64,000 nt of DNA from contig NZ_JAJIRQ010000004.1 in assembly GCF_025717605.1 (NCBI RefSeq), positions 318,804 to 382,803 of the forward strand, read 5' to 3'. The notes under the pieces were generated by a model. That model saw nothing but the letters and a program-made list of their open reading frames with translations, was not told the DNA's origin and did not search any database. Below are positions 55,413-62,231 of this stretch, in pieces. The position numbers and the translations under genes were made by a program. Source of the DNA: Paucibacter sp. TC2R-5 (lineage in GTDB: Bacteria; Pseudomonadota; Gammaproteobacteria; Burkholderiales; Burkholderiaceae_C). Position 1 is the stretch's first letter. Each line of letters begins with the position of its first letter.

Positions 55413-55610
55413 ATGGCGCTATCAACCTGCCCTAAATGCCCAAGCCACGCCTTCGAGATGAAGGAGGCTGAGCCCAATGGCTCAAAGTTCAAACTGATGT
55501 TTGTTCAATGTGCTTCATGCGGTGCAGTCGTCGGGGTCACCGACTACTTCAACACAAGCAGCTTGCTGGACAAGATCGCCGACAAGCTGGGCATCCGGCT
55601 GCATGGCTGA
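55413..55610 (+). CDS. Small zinc-ribbon protein on the opposite strand (moron)
   Basis: A 65-residue open frame against the phage genes has CPKCPSHAF near the N-terminus and CASCGAVVG, giving four cysteines in a CxxC...CxxC zinc-ribbon pattern, and ends SLLDKIADKLGIRLHG. A GGAG site (55401-55404) stands eight bases before the ATG. Small zinc-ribbon proteins of this type occur in many bacteria. It is placed in the gap between DUF1804 and the gp26-like gene and has its own ribosome site, the profile of a cargo gene. Confidence 0.75.
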   Translation: MALSTCPKCPSHAFEMKEAEPNGSKFKLMFVQCASCGAVVGVTDYFNTSSLLDKIADKLGIRLHG

Positions 55611-55727
55611 AGGCAAAAGTGCGCAAGAGCGCGCTTGGCAGCCCTCAACACCCAGCTCGGCAAGCGCTTGCTGGGTGAATGCGGACGCGTGGTTGGCCTT
55701 GTCGGCCGGCAACATGCGTAAATTCAT
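55515..55727 (-). CDS. Short open frame with strong ribosome site, possibly a gene fragment
   Basis: A 70-residue frame begins MNLRMLPADKANHASAFTQQALAEL after an AGGAG site seven bases upstream, the best ribosome site in this area. About half of it is covered by the convergent zinc-ribbon gene, and the last 30 residues look like antisense to it. It may be the start of a phage gene truncated by insertion of the zinc-ribbon cargo. Confidence 0.35.
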   Translation of the reverse strand: MNLRMLPADKANHASAFTQQALAELGVEGCQARSCALLPSAMQPDAQLVGDLVQQAACVEVVGDPDDCTA

Positions 55728-55775
55728 GGGGCGAACTCCTGTGTGAGGCGATTGAGGCGATGGTTGGGCCGGGCT

Positions 55776-56039
55776 TCACTCGCCTGGCCAGGCCGCCGCG
55801 CCGCGCACCACATCGGCGCCGCGCTCGGTGGTTTTGGCCATGTCTTGGCTGAACTGCACAAATCCTTGTTCTTGCAGCCAGGTCAAATCACCTCGCACCT
55901 GGTCGGCGCTGGCATTGATGCTGCTCAGCGTCAGCAGCTCGCGCTGCAACCACTGCACATTGGCGGTGCTCGCGGGGGCAAACCAAAGCGTGGCCAGCAC
56001 ATGGCGGCGTCTTGCGGCGGCTAAATCACGGTGTGACAT
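55776..56039 (-). CDS. Mu gp26-like protein
   Basis: This 87-residue protein (MSHRDLAAARRRHVLATLWF, then QWLQRELLTLSSINASADQVRGDLTWLQEQGFVQ) resembles the winged-helix-like gp26 found next to DUF2730 in Mu-type head operons. An upstream start at 56060 would add seven residues. Its role is not established. Confidence 0.65.
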   Translation of the reverse strand: MSHRDLAAARRRHVLATLWFAPASTANVQWLQRELLTLSSINASADQVRGDLTWLQEQGFVQFSQDMAKTTERGADVVRGAAAWPGE

Positions 56040-56071
56040 GAGGGGTGGGTTCCAGGGCAAGGCGGCTCAGC

Positions 56072-56392
56072 TCAACGCAATTGCTGAGACAGCAACTGGC
56101 GCAGCAGCTGCGTGATTTGCCGCTGCTCGCCGAGCATGGTGTGCACCTGCTCGGCCAAGTCCTTGATTTCGCGGTACACATCGGCCAGGTGCTCGTAGGT
56201 GATGGTTGTTTTGAGCAGCGCGGCTTGGTTGGCCAGCTCGTCGTCGTGGCCATCCAGCCGGGTTTTGAGGCTGGCCTCCATGCTGTCTAGCCGAGCTGTG
56301 GCAGCCTTGGTGTGGCTGGCCCGCAGCGACAGCAGCGTGAGCAACAGGTTGGACAGGGCCACGCAGGCAATGATGATTTCGTAAAAAGTCAT
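56072..56392 (-). CDS. DUF2730 protein (Mu gp25-like)
   Basis: This 106-residue protein has one N-terminal membrane span (MTFYEIIIACVALSNLLLTLLSL) and a long coiled-coil tail (ARLDSMEASLKTRLDGHDDELAN, YREIKDLAEQVHTML), the pattern of DUF2730 proteins in Mu-like phages. It comes directly after the spanin gene in the lysis/morphogenesis switch region. Confidence 0.82.
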   Translation of the reverse strand: MTFYEIIIACVALSNLLLTLLSLRASHTKAATARLDSMEASLKTRLDGHDDELANQAALLKTTITYEHLADVYREIKDLAEQVHTMLGEQRQITQLLRQLLSQQLR

Positions 56393-56406
56393 GGGCGGGT
56401 TTGAAC

Positions 56407-57003
56407 TCAAGGGGTGGGCGGGTGGGCTTGGGTCTCGTAGTCGATCAAGGCATCCAGGCGAGCCCGGCAGGCCTCGTACTGGGCACCGGCGTTCAATATC
56501 CAATGGGCGACGGCGCGGTCACTGCTGACCCATTCGTCAGGCTCGCCGAGTTTTGTGGACTCGGCAAGTTCGCCGGGCTCGCGGGCTGCGCCGGGATGGG
56601 AGGCAGCGGTCCCACCCGGATCAGCAGGCCGGGCGGCGCCGCTGGGCAGCTCGGCAACACGTAGGCCGGGGGCGCCGTTGAGCACCCGCAGAGCACGCCC
56701 GCCCAGGCAAGGGCGATCAAAAGTGGCTTGTTGAAGTGCAAGGGTTTTCTCCTGCGTGAGGGTGGCATTGGTTTGCAGCAGCGCGGCCAAGCGGGCCTGC
56801 GAACTGTCGGCAGCGGCGCGGGCGATCTGCTCAGCCGCCAGTGCGGTTTGCACCGCTTGGGCGCGCTGTTGCGCGTGCTCGGCTTGCAGCCCGGCGAGTT
56901 GCGCCTTGGCGCGCAGGCCACCGCAGTAGGCGCCAGCCGCGAAGAGCAGCAGCGCCACAGCGCCTGCACCAGCAAGGCGGGCGGCTAGGCTGGCGTTACT
57001 CAT
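56407..57003 (-). CDS. Inner-membrane spanin (Rz-like)
   Basis: This 198-residue protein has an N-terminal membrane anchor (LAGAGAVALLLFAAGAYCGG) followed by a coiled-coil (AEHAQQRAQAVQTALAAEQIARAAADSSQARLAALLQ) and a proline-rich end, the form of an i-spanin. A nested lipoprotein frame inside it matches an Rz1 o-spanin. It overlaps the transglycosylase gene by eight bases and completes the lysis set with the holin. Confidence 0.72.
   Translation of the reverse strand: MSNASLAARLAGAGAVALLLFAAGAYCGGLRAKAQLAGLQAEHAQQRAQAVQTALAAEQIARAAADSSQARLAALLQTNATLTQEKTLALQQATFDRPCLGGRALRVLNGAPGLRVAELPSGAARPADPGGTAASHPGAAREPGELAESTKLGEPDEWVSSDRAVAHWILNAGAQYEACRARLDALIDYETQAHPPTP
56493..56768 (-). CDS. Outer-membrane spanin (Rz1-like), nested in Rz
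   Basis: A 91-residue frame shifted within the Rz gene encodes a short cationic N-terminus, a hydrophobic run LLIALAWAGVL and a lipobox ending at the cysteine of GC in VLCGCST, followed by a proline-rich body (PAPPGLLIRVGPLPPIPAQPASP). These are defining traits of Rz1 lipoproteins. The embedded arrangement matches known Rz/Rz1 pairs. Confidence 0.78.
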   Translation of the reverse strand: MPPSRRRKPLHFNKPLLIALAWAGVLCGCSTAPPAYVLPSCPAAPPGLLIRVGPLPPIPAQPASPANLPSPQNSASLTNGSAVTAPSPIGY

Positions 57004-57772
57004 TGCGCACCCACACCGATTTGCCCCAGGCCCCGTAACGCGGCTGCAGCACCACCATGATGCGGCGCGGGTAGCTCAGGTTTTCATCACAGAACTGCAC
57101 ATTGCGTCGGGCGCGGCCACAGGCGGCGTCGACCTTTAATCGCTGGGTGCTGCCAGCCAAAGCGCTCTCGGCCTGCCAGTGGCCCAAGCCACCGTTGTAG
57201 GCGCGCAGCATGGCCCAAACCCGGTCAGCCTCGGCAAGGTCGGCCGGCAAGCGGTCCCACAGCCATTTGTCATAGCCGGCCAAGGCGCGCAGCGCCCAGG
57301 TCGGGTTATCGGGTTGGCAATCTTGGGGCGAGCTTGCGCTGCCAGGCCTCGCGCACCACCAGGCCGCAGTGGCCGGCATGAACTGAGCCATGCCGCGCGC
57401 ACCGGCACGGCTGACGGCCGCAGGGTTCCAGCCGCTTTCTTGGTGAACCTGTGCGGCCAGCACGGCAACGGGGGCATCCAGCCCCCATTGGGTTTGCGAT
57501 GCGCGCAACAAGGCGGCGCGGTAGGTGTGCGCAGCCGCAGGCGGGCTGGCCAGCTCTGGCGCGCCCTGCGCCTGGGCCGTGGCGCTCAAAACCAGCAGCA
57601 GCGGCAGCAGCAAGGCCCATGCGGCCAACAGGGCCAGCGCCGCCAGCGCAGAGCCCCACACCGCCACGGTGCCGAGCATCAGCCAACACCAAGCGCGCCC
57701 GCCGGCCCCGGCGCCGGGAACAAACCCAGGCGCCGGGGGCTTGCCGCTACTGCTGCCGTGGTTGTATTTCAC
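56996..57772 (-). CDS. Phage lytic transglycosylase
   Basis: This 258-residue protein has an N-terminal membrane anchor and an SLT domain with catalytic glutamate in VHQESGWNPAAVSRAGARGMAQFMPATAAWW, and the later GHWQAESALAGS and PRYGA blocks. It degrades peptidoglycan for release or entry. It overlaps the holin gene by four bases and the spanin gene by eight. Confidence 0.88.
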   Translation of the reverse strand: MKYNHGSSSGKPPAPGFVPGAGAGGRAWCWLMLGTVAVWGSALAALALLAAWALLLPLLLVLSATAQAQGAPELASPPAAAHTYRAALLRASQTQWGLDAPVAVLAAQVHQESGWNPAAVSRAGARGMAQFMPATAAWWCARPGSASSPQDCQPDNPTWALRALAGYDKWLWDRLPADLAEADRVWAMLRAYNGGLGHWQAESALAGSTQRLKVDAACGRARRNVQFCDENLSYPRRIMVVLQPRYGAWGKSVWVRNE

Positions 57773-58098
57773 GCGCCGAGCCCCATCGCCAACATCGCCG
57801 CTGCCACGATCACGGCGCGGCGCAGCATGGCGGCAGCGATCACGGCGTCACCCATGCAGCGCGCGACCTTGTCAGGCCGGGCGTAAGGGAACAAGCCCCG
57901 GTCCAGCCAGTAGCCGGCCACGGCCGCTATCGTCACCAGCGTGAGCTTGTACAGCGTCACCGGCAACTGCTGCGGCGCGATGGCCCACACGGCCACCAGC
58001 AAGAGCAGCGCGACCACCAGCCCAGCGCTGAAGCGGGGCAGCTTCGGCGCACGAAGCCAAGATTTGAGGGATAGGAAGATGCGATTCATGCCGCGCAT
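57769..58098 (-). CDS. Putative holin
   Basis: This 109-residue protein has two or three hydrophobic spans (SAGLVVALLLLVAVWAI, KLTLVTIAAVAGYWL, RRAVIVAAAMLAMGLG) and a basic end. By size, topology and its place before the transglycosylase and spanins it is the holin of the lysis cassette. The start may be MNRIFLSL at 58089 rather than the upstream ATG. Confidence 0.75.
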   Translation of the reverse strand: MRGMNRIFLSLKSWLRAPKLPRFSAGLVVALLLLVAVWAIAPQQLPVTLYKLTLVTIAAVAGYWLDRGLFPYARPDKVARCMGDAVIAAAMLRRAVIVAAAMLAMGLGA

Positions 58099-58213
58099 CG
58101 TGCTCGCGCGCGCGCGGCCCCGCCATGGTGAGCGGCTCCATCACCCAGGCATCAAAAAACCCGCCGGGCATTAAAGCCGGGCGGGCTGGACGGAGTAACC
58201 TGGTGTGGTTTGA

Positions 58214-58789
58214 CTAACTTTCGGCGCGTAACATCGTCCCTAGTTCGTCGTTGGAAGCAAGCTGAAACGGACGTAGGCCATTCCCGTTCACGTTACCCCT
58301 ATCAGCTCCAGCTGAAAGTAGAAGGCTTGCGGCACTTGTCAAACCATAACTTGCGGCGACGTGCAGCAAAGAATTGCCGTTCATTCTGCTTTTCGCTGCC
58401 ACGATTGAAGCTTGCTCGCCGGCTTGCTTCGCAAGAATTTCAACGTCGTGCGGGGAAATTACTGAACCTTGAATGAAGGCTTGCAAGAGTTCGGGCTGCA
58501 ATGTTGAACTTGCTGCTGCGACAGCAGTGGTTGCGGCTGGAACCCTTGTGGCGAGCGATCCGAAGCCCACAAAAATTGAGCCTAAGAGTAGTGACAGTCC
58601 AGCGCCGTAAAACATCATTCGGCGATCTTCTAAAAGCCCGATGTTCTGGATGCGCGACTGCGGTACGGTGACAGCGTAGTCGCCACTGCCGATCGTTTGC
58701 CCTCCAGCCTCCACCGTGGTGTCCATGTTCAGGGCTACGCCGCCAATGACAAGCCCTAATGCAAAAAGCAAATATCCGAAAAATTTCAT
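58214..58789 (-). CDS. Membrane-anchored ankyrin-repeat protein (possible moron)
   Basis: This 191-residue protein has two membrane spans (MKFFGYLLFALGLVIGGVAL and MFYGAGLSLLLGSIFVGFGSL) and a C-terminal ankyrin repeat (NGNSLLHVAASYGLTSAASLLLSAGADRGNVNGNG). The start at 58789 has an AGGCGA site. Its DNA is more AT-rich than the lysis genes to its left. Ankyrin-membrane proteins are not part of normal Mu-like heads, so this is likely cargo, perhaps for defence or host interaction. Confidence 0.7.
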   Translation of the reverse strand: MKFFGYLLFALGLVIGGVALNMDTTVEAGGQTIGSGDYAVTVPQSRIQNIGLLEDRRMMFYGAGLSLLLGSIFVGFGSLATRVPAATTAVAAASSTLQPELLQAFIQGSVISPHDVEILAKQAGEQASIVAAKSRMNGNSLLHVAASYGLTSAASLLLSAGADRGNVNGNGLRPFQLASNDELGTMLRAES

Positions 58790-58811
58790 GTTACGTCGCC
58801 TATGAGGAAAA

Positions 58812-59003
58812 TCATTGAGGTCTAAGTGGTGAACTCGGGATGCGCCCAATTTGTTTAAGCGCGATGCCGCACGCGCAGCATTCCGCCATCCTATTGGTCC
58901 GCATGAAATGTTCGCAGCCAATGATGACGCGACATGAACGCAGACCTTTGGCAGACGCAGGTTTGACGGCAGCAGCATCTGCTGACTTACGCACCGCGCT
59001 CAT
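58812..59003 (-). CDS. Short cysteine-rich paralog of the gene at 59,083
   Basis: This 63-residue protein starts MSAVRKSADAAAVKPASAKGLRSCRVIIGCEHF, clearly the same as the start of the next gene (MSAARKSAGAATAKPAPAKGVRMCRVTIGYEHF), but then diverges into a cysteine-rich tail (RMAECCACGIALKQIG). It is a partial duplicate with a zinc-binding-like end. Its DNA shares about 75 percent identity with the neighbour over about 80 bases. Confidence 0.55.
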   Translation of the reverse strand: MSAVRKSADAAAVKPASAKGLRSCRVIIGCEHFMRTNRMAECCACGIALKQIGRIPSSPLRPQ

Positions 59004-59011
59004 TGCATTTT

Positions 59012-59055
59012 GGGCTTTTTGCAGCGGCCATGTCCGCTGCCGCTGCAAAAAGCCC
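59012..59055. repeat. Perfect 16-bp inverted repeat with 12-base loop
   Basis: GGGCTTTTTGCAGCGG (59012-59027) and CCGCTGCAAAAAGCCC (59040-59055) are exact reverse complements. It lies between the two paralogous genes. The T-run is at the wrong end for an intrinsic terminator. It may be a binding site, a recombination site or a stable RNA hairpin. Confidence 0.85.
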
Positions 59056-59082
59056 CCGGGCTGTGGCCCAGGGTGACGCGCT

Positions 59083-59370
59083 TCAATCAGGATTGGCTGC
59101 CATGTGCGCCGCCGGGCGTTCCACGATCTGACTCGGCAACGCCGAGTGGTAAGCCAATCGAGGCACGCCAGTGATGTAGTACTTGCTATCTGGGGTGGCC
59201 CAATCCGTTTCAAGTTGAAGGGCTGCCTCCATTACCTCAATCAGCTTCAAGCCCTGCGCAACCGGTAGCAGGAAGTGCTCGTAGCCAATGGTTACGCGAC
59301 ACATGCGCACACCTTTGGCGGGCGCAGGTTTGGCGGTAGCAGCACCTGCTGACTTACGCGCCGCGCTCAT
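59083..59370 (-). CDS. Small phage protein of unknown function
   Basis: This 95-residue protein (MSAARKSAGAATAKPAPAKGVRM, EVMEAALQLETDWATPDSKYYIT, ending AAHMAANPD) has no recognised domain. It overlaps the upstream gene by four bases and is related at its N-terminus to the shorter gene at 58,812. It belongs to the run of small early genes. Confidence 0.6.
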   Translation of the reverse strand: MSAARKSAGAATAKPAPAKGVRMCRVTIGYEHFLLPVAQGLKLIEVMEAALQLETDWATPDSKYYITGVPRLAYHSALPSQIVERPAAHMAANPD

Positions 59371-59654
59371 TGCAGCCTACCCCCAGCGGGCATGTGAACG
59401 AACTTGCAGCGCCGGGCCATGAAGTTGTCCAACGCCGTCTTCAGGCCCAGGGCATCGCACCGTGCGTGGGCCAGCACGATGACGCTGAGCTCGTTGGCCA
59501 TGCTCTGCACCACCGCATTGGCCTCGGCCAGCTCGGCGCGCAGCGCCACCACGCTGATTTCGGCTTGCAGCAGCGCTTGCTGCAAGGCGGTCACGTCAGC
59601 GTAGGGGCCCAGCTCGGCGGTGCCGGTGCCCTCGCGTTCAAGCGGCGCACTCAT
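59367..59654 (-). CDS. Small coiled-coil phage protein
   Basis: This 95-residue protein is mostly helical (ALQQALLQAEISVVALRAELAEANAVVQSMANELS) and ends VLAHARCDALGLKTALDNFMARRCKFV. It overlaps both neighbours by four bases (ATGA), so it is in the same translational chain. No function is assigned. Confidence 0.6.
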   Translation of the reverse strand: MSAPLEREGTGTAELGPYADVTALQQALLQAEISVVALRAELAEANAVVQSMANELSVIVLAHARCDALGLKTALDNFMARRCKFVHMPAGGRLQ

Positions 59655-59900
59655 GCGTCCACCTCGTAATGCCCAATGCCCAGGTCAGCAAAGCCGCCCG
59701 CAATGGGACCCACCGCTCGGAAGCGCGTGTCCACAAAGGCCGGGGCGATCGTGATGCGGGTGGCGGGTGGCGGGAGTCGTGATGGGCTCCAGCGCGGCCT
59801 GGTTTGCGGCTCTTTTGGCGGCCCGGTCACTGCCACGCTTGGCATCGATGGCGCGGCGGTCGGCCAGTTTGGCCGCCGTGGCGGTGTTTGATCTGCTCAT
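59651..59900 (-). pseudogene. Small phage gene broken by a 7-bp tandem duplication
   Basis: The start at 59900 overlaps the DUF3164 stop by four bases and reads MSRSNTATAAKLADRRAIDAK before shifting at a tandem CGGGTGG repeat (59757-59774). The other frame then gives ITIAPAFVDTRFRAVGPIAGG and a stop at 59651 that overlaps the next start. Removing one 7-base unit gives a perfect 81-codon frame, so the original gene was 80 residues and is now out of frame. Confidence 0.78.
59757..59774. repeat. 7-bp tandem duplication (CGGGTGG) causing a frameshift
   Basis: Two full CGGGTGG units plus CGGG are adjacent at 59757-59774. The unit length is not a multiple of three. Loss of one copy restores the flanking reading frame. 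Confidence 0.9.
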
Positions 59901-60559
59901 GTTGCGCTCACGTCCAAGGGGATGGCCACGTATTCGCCCGTGGCTTCAACGCGCTGGTAGAAGCGCAAATAGGCCTTGCTGCTGGCGGTCTTCATGCTGT
60001 CGGCGATGGCTTCCATGGCCTGGCTCCACTTGTCGTCTTGAATGTCCAACTGGCGCAGCGAGAGCACGCGGGCGGTGCTGACCTTGCCTTCTTTGTCCAC
60101 CTGAAACGCGTGGTTGATCAAGGCTTGGATGTTCTTGCTTGCGCCCTTGGCCCACAAGTGCACGCATTCGTCGATCAAGCTTTTGGCGACTTGCAGGCGC
60201 TCATCGAAGACGATAGTTTCTTGCATGGCGCGCAGCACTTTGAAGCGGCCGTCAAAGCTCACCAAGGTGATGTTGCCCTTTTTACCGCCCAGCTTGGTGT
60301 CGTACTCGGCGGCGCTGAGCTGCACAAAGGCTTCGATCTCGGCCAGGGCGGCGGCCTTGAACTGGGCCAGGGTGGTGCTCATCTTGAGCGCCTGGTCCAC
60401 CATCAGGGTGACGGCGCGGTGGCGGGCTTTGTCAATGTCCTTGATCTTGGCCAGCGGGATCAGCGCGCCGTTGGCGTCTTGCCAGTAGCCTTTCGGAATG
60501 GCCTGGGTGAGCGCCGTTTCGGGTGTCTCGGGTGTCGGCGATGAGGTGGTTGTCGTCAT
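59897..60559 (-). CDS. DUF3164 protein
   Basis: This 220-residue protein contains GYWQDANGALIPLAKIKDIDKARHR, LGGKKGNITLVSFDGRFKVLRAMQETIVFDERLQVAKSLIDECV and a C-terminal SSKAYLRFYQRVEATGEYVAIPLDVS, the DUF3164 signature. The family is common in Mu-like early operons but uncharacterised. The ATG at 60559 has a GGAG site; longer starts run into the previous gene. Confidence 0.88.
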   Translation of the reverse strand: MTTTTSSPTPETPETALTQAIPKGYWQDANGALIPLAKIKDIDKARHRAVTLMVDQALKMSTTLAQFKAAALAEIEAFVQLSAAEYDTKLGGKKGNITLVSFDGRFKVLRAMQETIVFDERLQVAKSLIDECVHLWAKGASKNIQALINHAFQVDKEGKVSTARVLSLRQLDIQDDKWSQAMEAIADSMKTASSKAYLRFYQRVEATGEYVAIPLDVSAT

Positions 60560-60869
60560 GGTGGTCTCCTTGGGGTAATGTGTCATAGGTGATGCGGCTA
60601 GGTTGGTGGCCGTGCGCCCTGATCTCGTTGAGCAGTTGGGCATAGGCACACAGCTTGGCCAAGTCAACTAGGCCGCTGCCCACGATCAGGCGTAACTGCT
60701 CGCAAGCGATCTCAACGCGGCCGATGGCCGTGGCGGCTTGGTCTGCGGCGGCAAAGCCGCAGTCCAGCCCCTGCAACGCTTCAAGCAGCGCGCGGCTGGC
60801 GCTTTGGGCGCTGTTGACGCAGTGCCGGGCGCCAAGTTGTTCCAGCGCTTCCTTGTAGGCAATTTGCAT
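60432..60869 (-). CDS. Small early phage protein with long overlap into DUF3164
   Basis: This frame of up to 145 residues starts MQIAYKEALEQLGARHCVNSAQSASRALLEAL and reads convincingly for about 90 residues. The last 40 residues (after about 60,559) overlap the start of DUF3164 in another frame and look like read-through of a lost stop codon. Thus the natural protein was probably nearer 95 to 105 residues. Confidence 0.5.
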   Translation of the reverse strand: MQIAYKEALEQLGARHCVNSAQSASRALLEALQGLDCGFAAADQAATAIGRVEIACEQLRLIVGSGLVDLAKLCAYAQLLNEIRAHGHQPSRITYDTLPQGDHHDDNHLIADTRDTRNGAHPGHSERLLARRQRRADPAGQDQGH

Positions 60870-60905
60870 GGGGGCCTCGCTCGTTCAGGGTTGGGGTTCA
60901 ATGCT

Positions 60906-61430
60906 TCAAACTTCATCAAACAGCGGCAAGTTGAAGGGCACGTTGAGCGGCAGGCCGCTGGCGTCGGCGCTGTCAATGGCTTGCTCAATGCTGCGGTTGT
61001 TCATGGGCTCGCCGGCCCGCGCCAACTCGATGCCCAACTGCTCGATGGCGTGGTTTTTGGACAAGCCGCCGGGCCCGGTGGTCAGCACATCAAAGCCCGC
61101 ACGCAGCCAGCGGCGGCGTCGCTCGCAGCGCAGCGCCGCGCAGGTGTTGATCTCCAGCGCAAACCCGCCAAACTGGGCCGCCAGCAGCGCCGTGGCCTCA
61201 GGCCCCACCAGCTCCACCAGTTGGGCCCAGCGCCGCGCGCCGTGGCGGTTGCTGTTCGCGGCCTTGGGCACGGGCAGGGTGATGCCGGGCAAGGCGTTGA
61301 GCAGCGTCACAGCGGCCTGCGCACCGATGACCCGCACCAATTCGCGGGCCGACGCGGGCAACAAATGGCCCAGCGCATGCAGGTCATACACGCTCAGGTG
61401 GCGGGCAGGCAAGGGAGGCTGGCGAGTCAT
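60906..61430 (-). CDS. Mor-like transcription activator
   Basis: This 174-residue protein shows FDVLTTGPGGLSKNHAIEQLGIELARAGEP in its C-terminal half, a diverged form of the Mor/C activator motif, and lies directly after gemA, its usual neighbour. Mor switches on middle or late genes in Mu. The terminal helix-turn-helix is less obvious than in Mu, so some caution is needed. Confidence 0.6.
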   Translation of the reverse strand: MTRQPPLPARHLSVYDLHALGHLLPASARELVRVIGAQAAVTLLNALPGITLPVPKAANSNRHGARRWAQLVELVGPEATALLAAQFGGFALEINTCAALRCERRRRWLRAGFDVLTTGPGGLSKNHAIEQLGIELARAGEPMNNRSIEQAIDSADASGLPLNVPFNLPLFDEV

Positions 61431-61443
61431 GGCGGCTTGTCCT

Positions 61444-61959
61444 TCAGGTTGTTGGCCGGGGCGGCTTGCTGGGCTGCGGCGCGGCCGGCTTCAGCTTGGC
61501 TCGCAAGGTGCGAGACAGGGCGCCCACCAAGCTGTGCAGGCCGGCCGCGCTGCAAAAGTCAATGCGCTCGGCCCAGCCGTTACGCTTGCAAATGGCGTCG
61601 GCATAGTTCAGTGTGTGCGGCGTGCCGGTAACGCGACCCAACTCGGTGAGCAGAGCGTTCACCTTGGCCAGCAAAGCCACTTTGTCCAGGGTCGGTGTGC
61701 CGCGCTTGCGCCCGCCGTCGCGGGTGGCTTGGCGTTTGGCCTCGGCCGGGTTGGTGGCCCCTTGGCTGCGCAGGTAGTCCAGCACCCGGGCCTGCTCGGT
61801 CAGGTTGAGCAGGCTGGCGCTGCGCTTGCCGGTTTGAGCCTCTAGCATGGTGCGGTAAACATCGTCATCCAGTCCCAACTGGGCTTGCGCGGCCTTGATG
61901 GCTTGGATGCCGCGCTTGCGGCGCAGCTCCAGCAGGTCACCCGCAAATTTGGCGCTCAT
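61444..61959 (-). CDS. GemA/Gp16-like regulatory protein (DUF1018)
   Basis: This 171-residue protein has the family pattern KAAQAQLGLDDDVYRTMLEAQTGKRSASLLNLTEQARVLDYLRSQGA and ends with a basic, proline-rich tail. In Mu, GemA affects host gene expression and DNA supercoiling. Its start overlaps the small membrane gene by four bases. Confidence 0.88.
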   Translation of the reverse strand: MSAKFAGDLLELRRKRGIQAIKAAQAQLGLDDDVYRTMLEAQTGKRSASLLNLTEQARVLDYLRSQGATNPAEAKRQATRDGGRKRGTPTLDKVALLAKVNALLTELGRVTGTPHTLNYADAICKRNGWAERIDFCSAAGLHSLVGALSRTLRAKLKPAAPQPSKPPRPTT

Positions 61960-62231
61960 CGCTCGCCCCCGGTCGCCACGATCTCAGGGCTTTGCTCCAG
62001 CGGCAGGTTCAGCAACGGGCCGCACACTTCGTCGTAACGGCCCAGCACCAGCTGCGCGGTCACAGCCGCAGACTTGGCGCGGGTCAGCTCGGCGGCCAGG
62101 TCGTTCAAGTGGCGCTCCATCGTCAGCTGCGCCAGCAGCAGGCCGGCCGTGAAGGCCATCACCACTGGCAAGACATGGTGCTCAACGAACTCGGCGATGG
62201 CCGCCGACCGGGTGGGGGTGATCTTGATCAT
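61956..62231 (-). CDS. Small membrane protein of the early operon
   Basis: This 91-residue protein has one membrane span (HHVLPVVMAFTAGLLLAQL) and a helical cytoplasmic or periplasmic part (MERHLNDLAAELTRAKSAA). It overlaps gemA and the HTH gene by four bases each. The function is unknown. Confidence 0.65.
   Translation of the reverse strand: MIKITPTRSAAIAEFVEHHVLPVVMAFTAGLLLAQLTMERHLNDLAAELTRAKSAAVTAQLVLGRYDEVCGPLLNLPLEQSPEIVATGGER

Noticed and set aside
59012-59055. Intrinsic terminator
   Set aside because: The T-run is on the 5' side of the stem in both directions, the reverse of a terminator.
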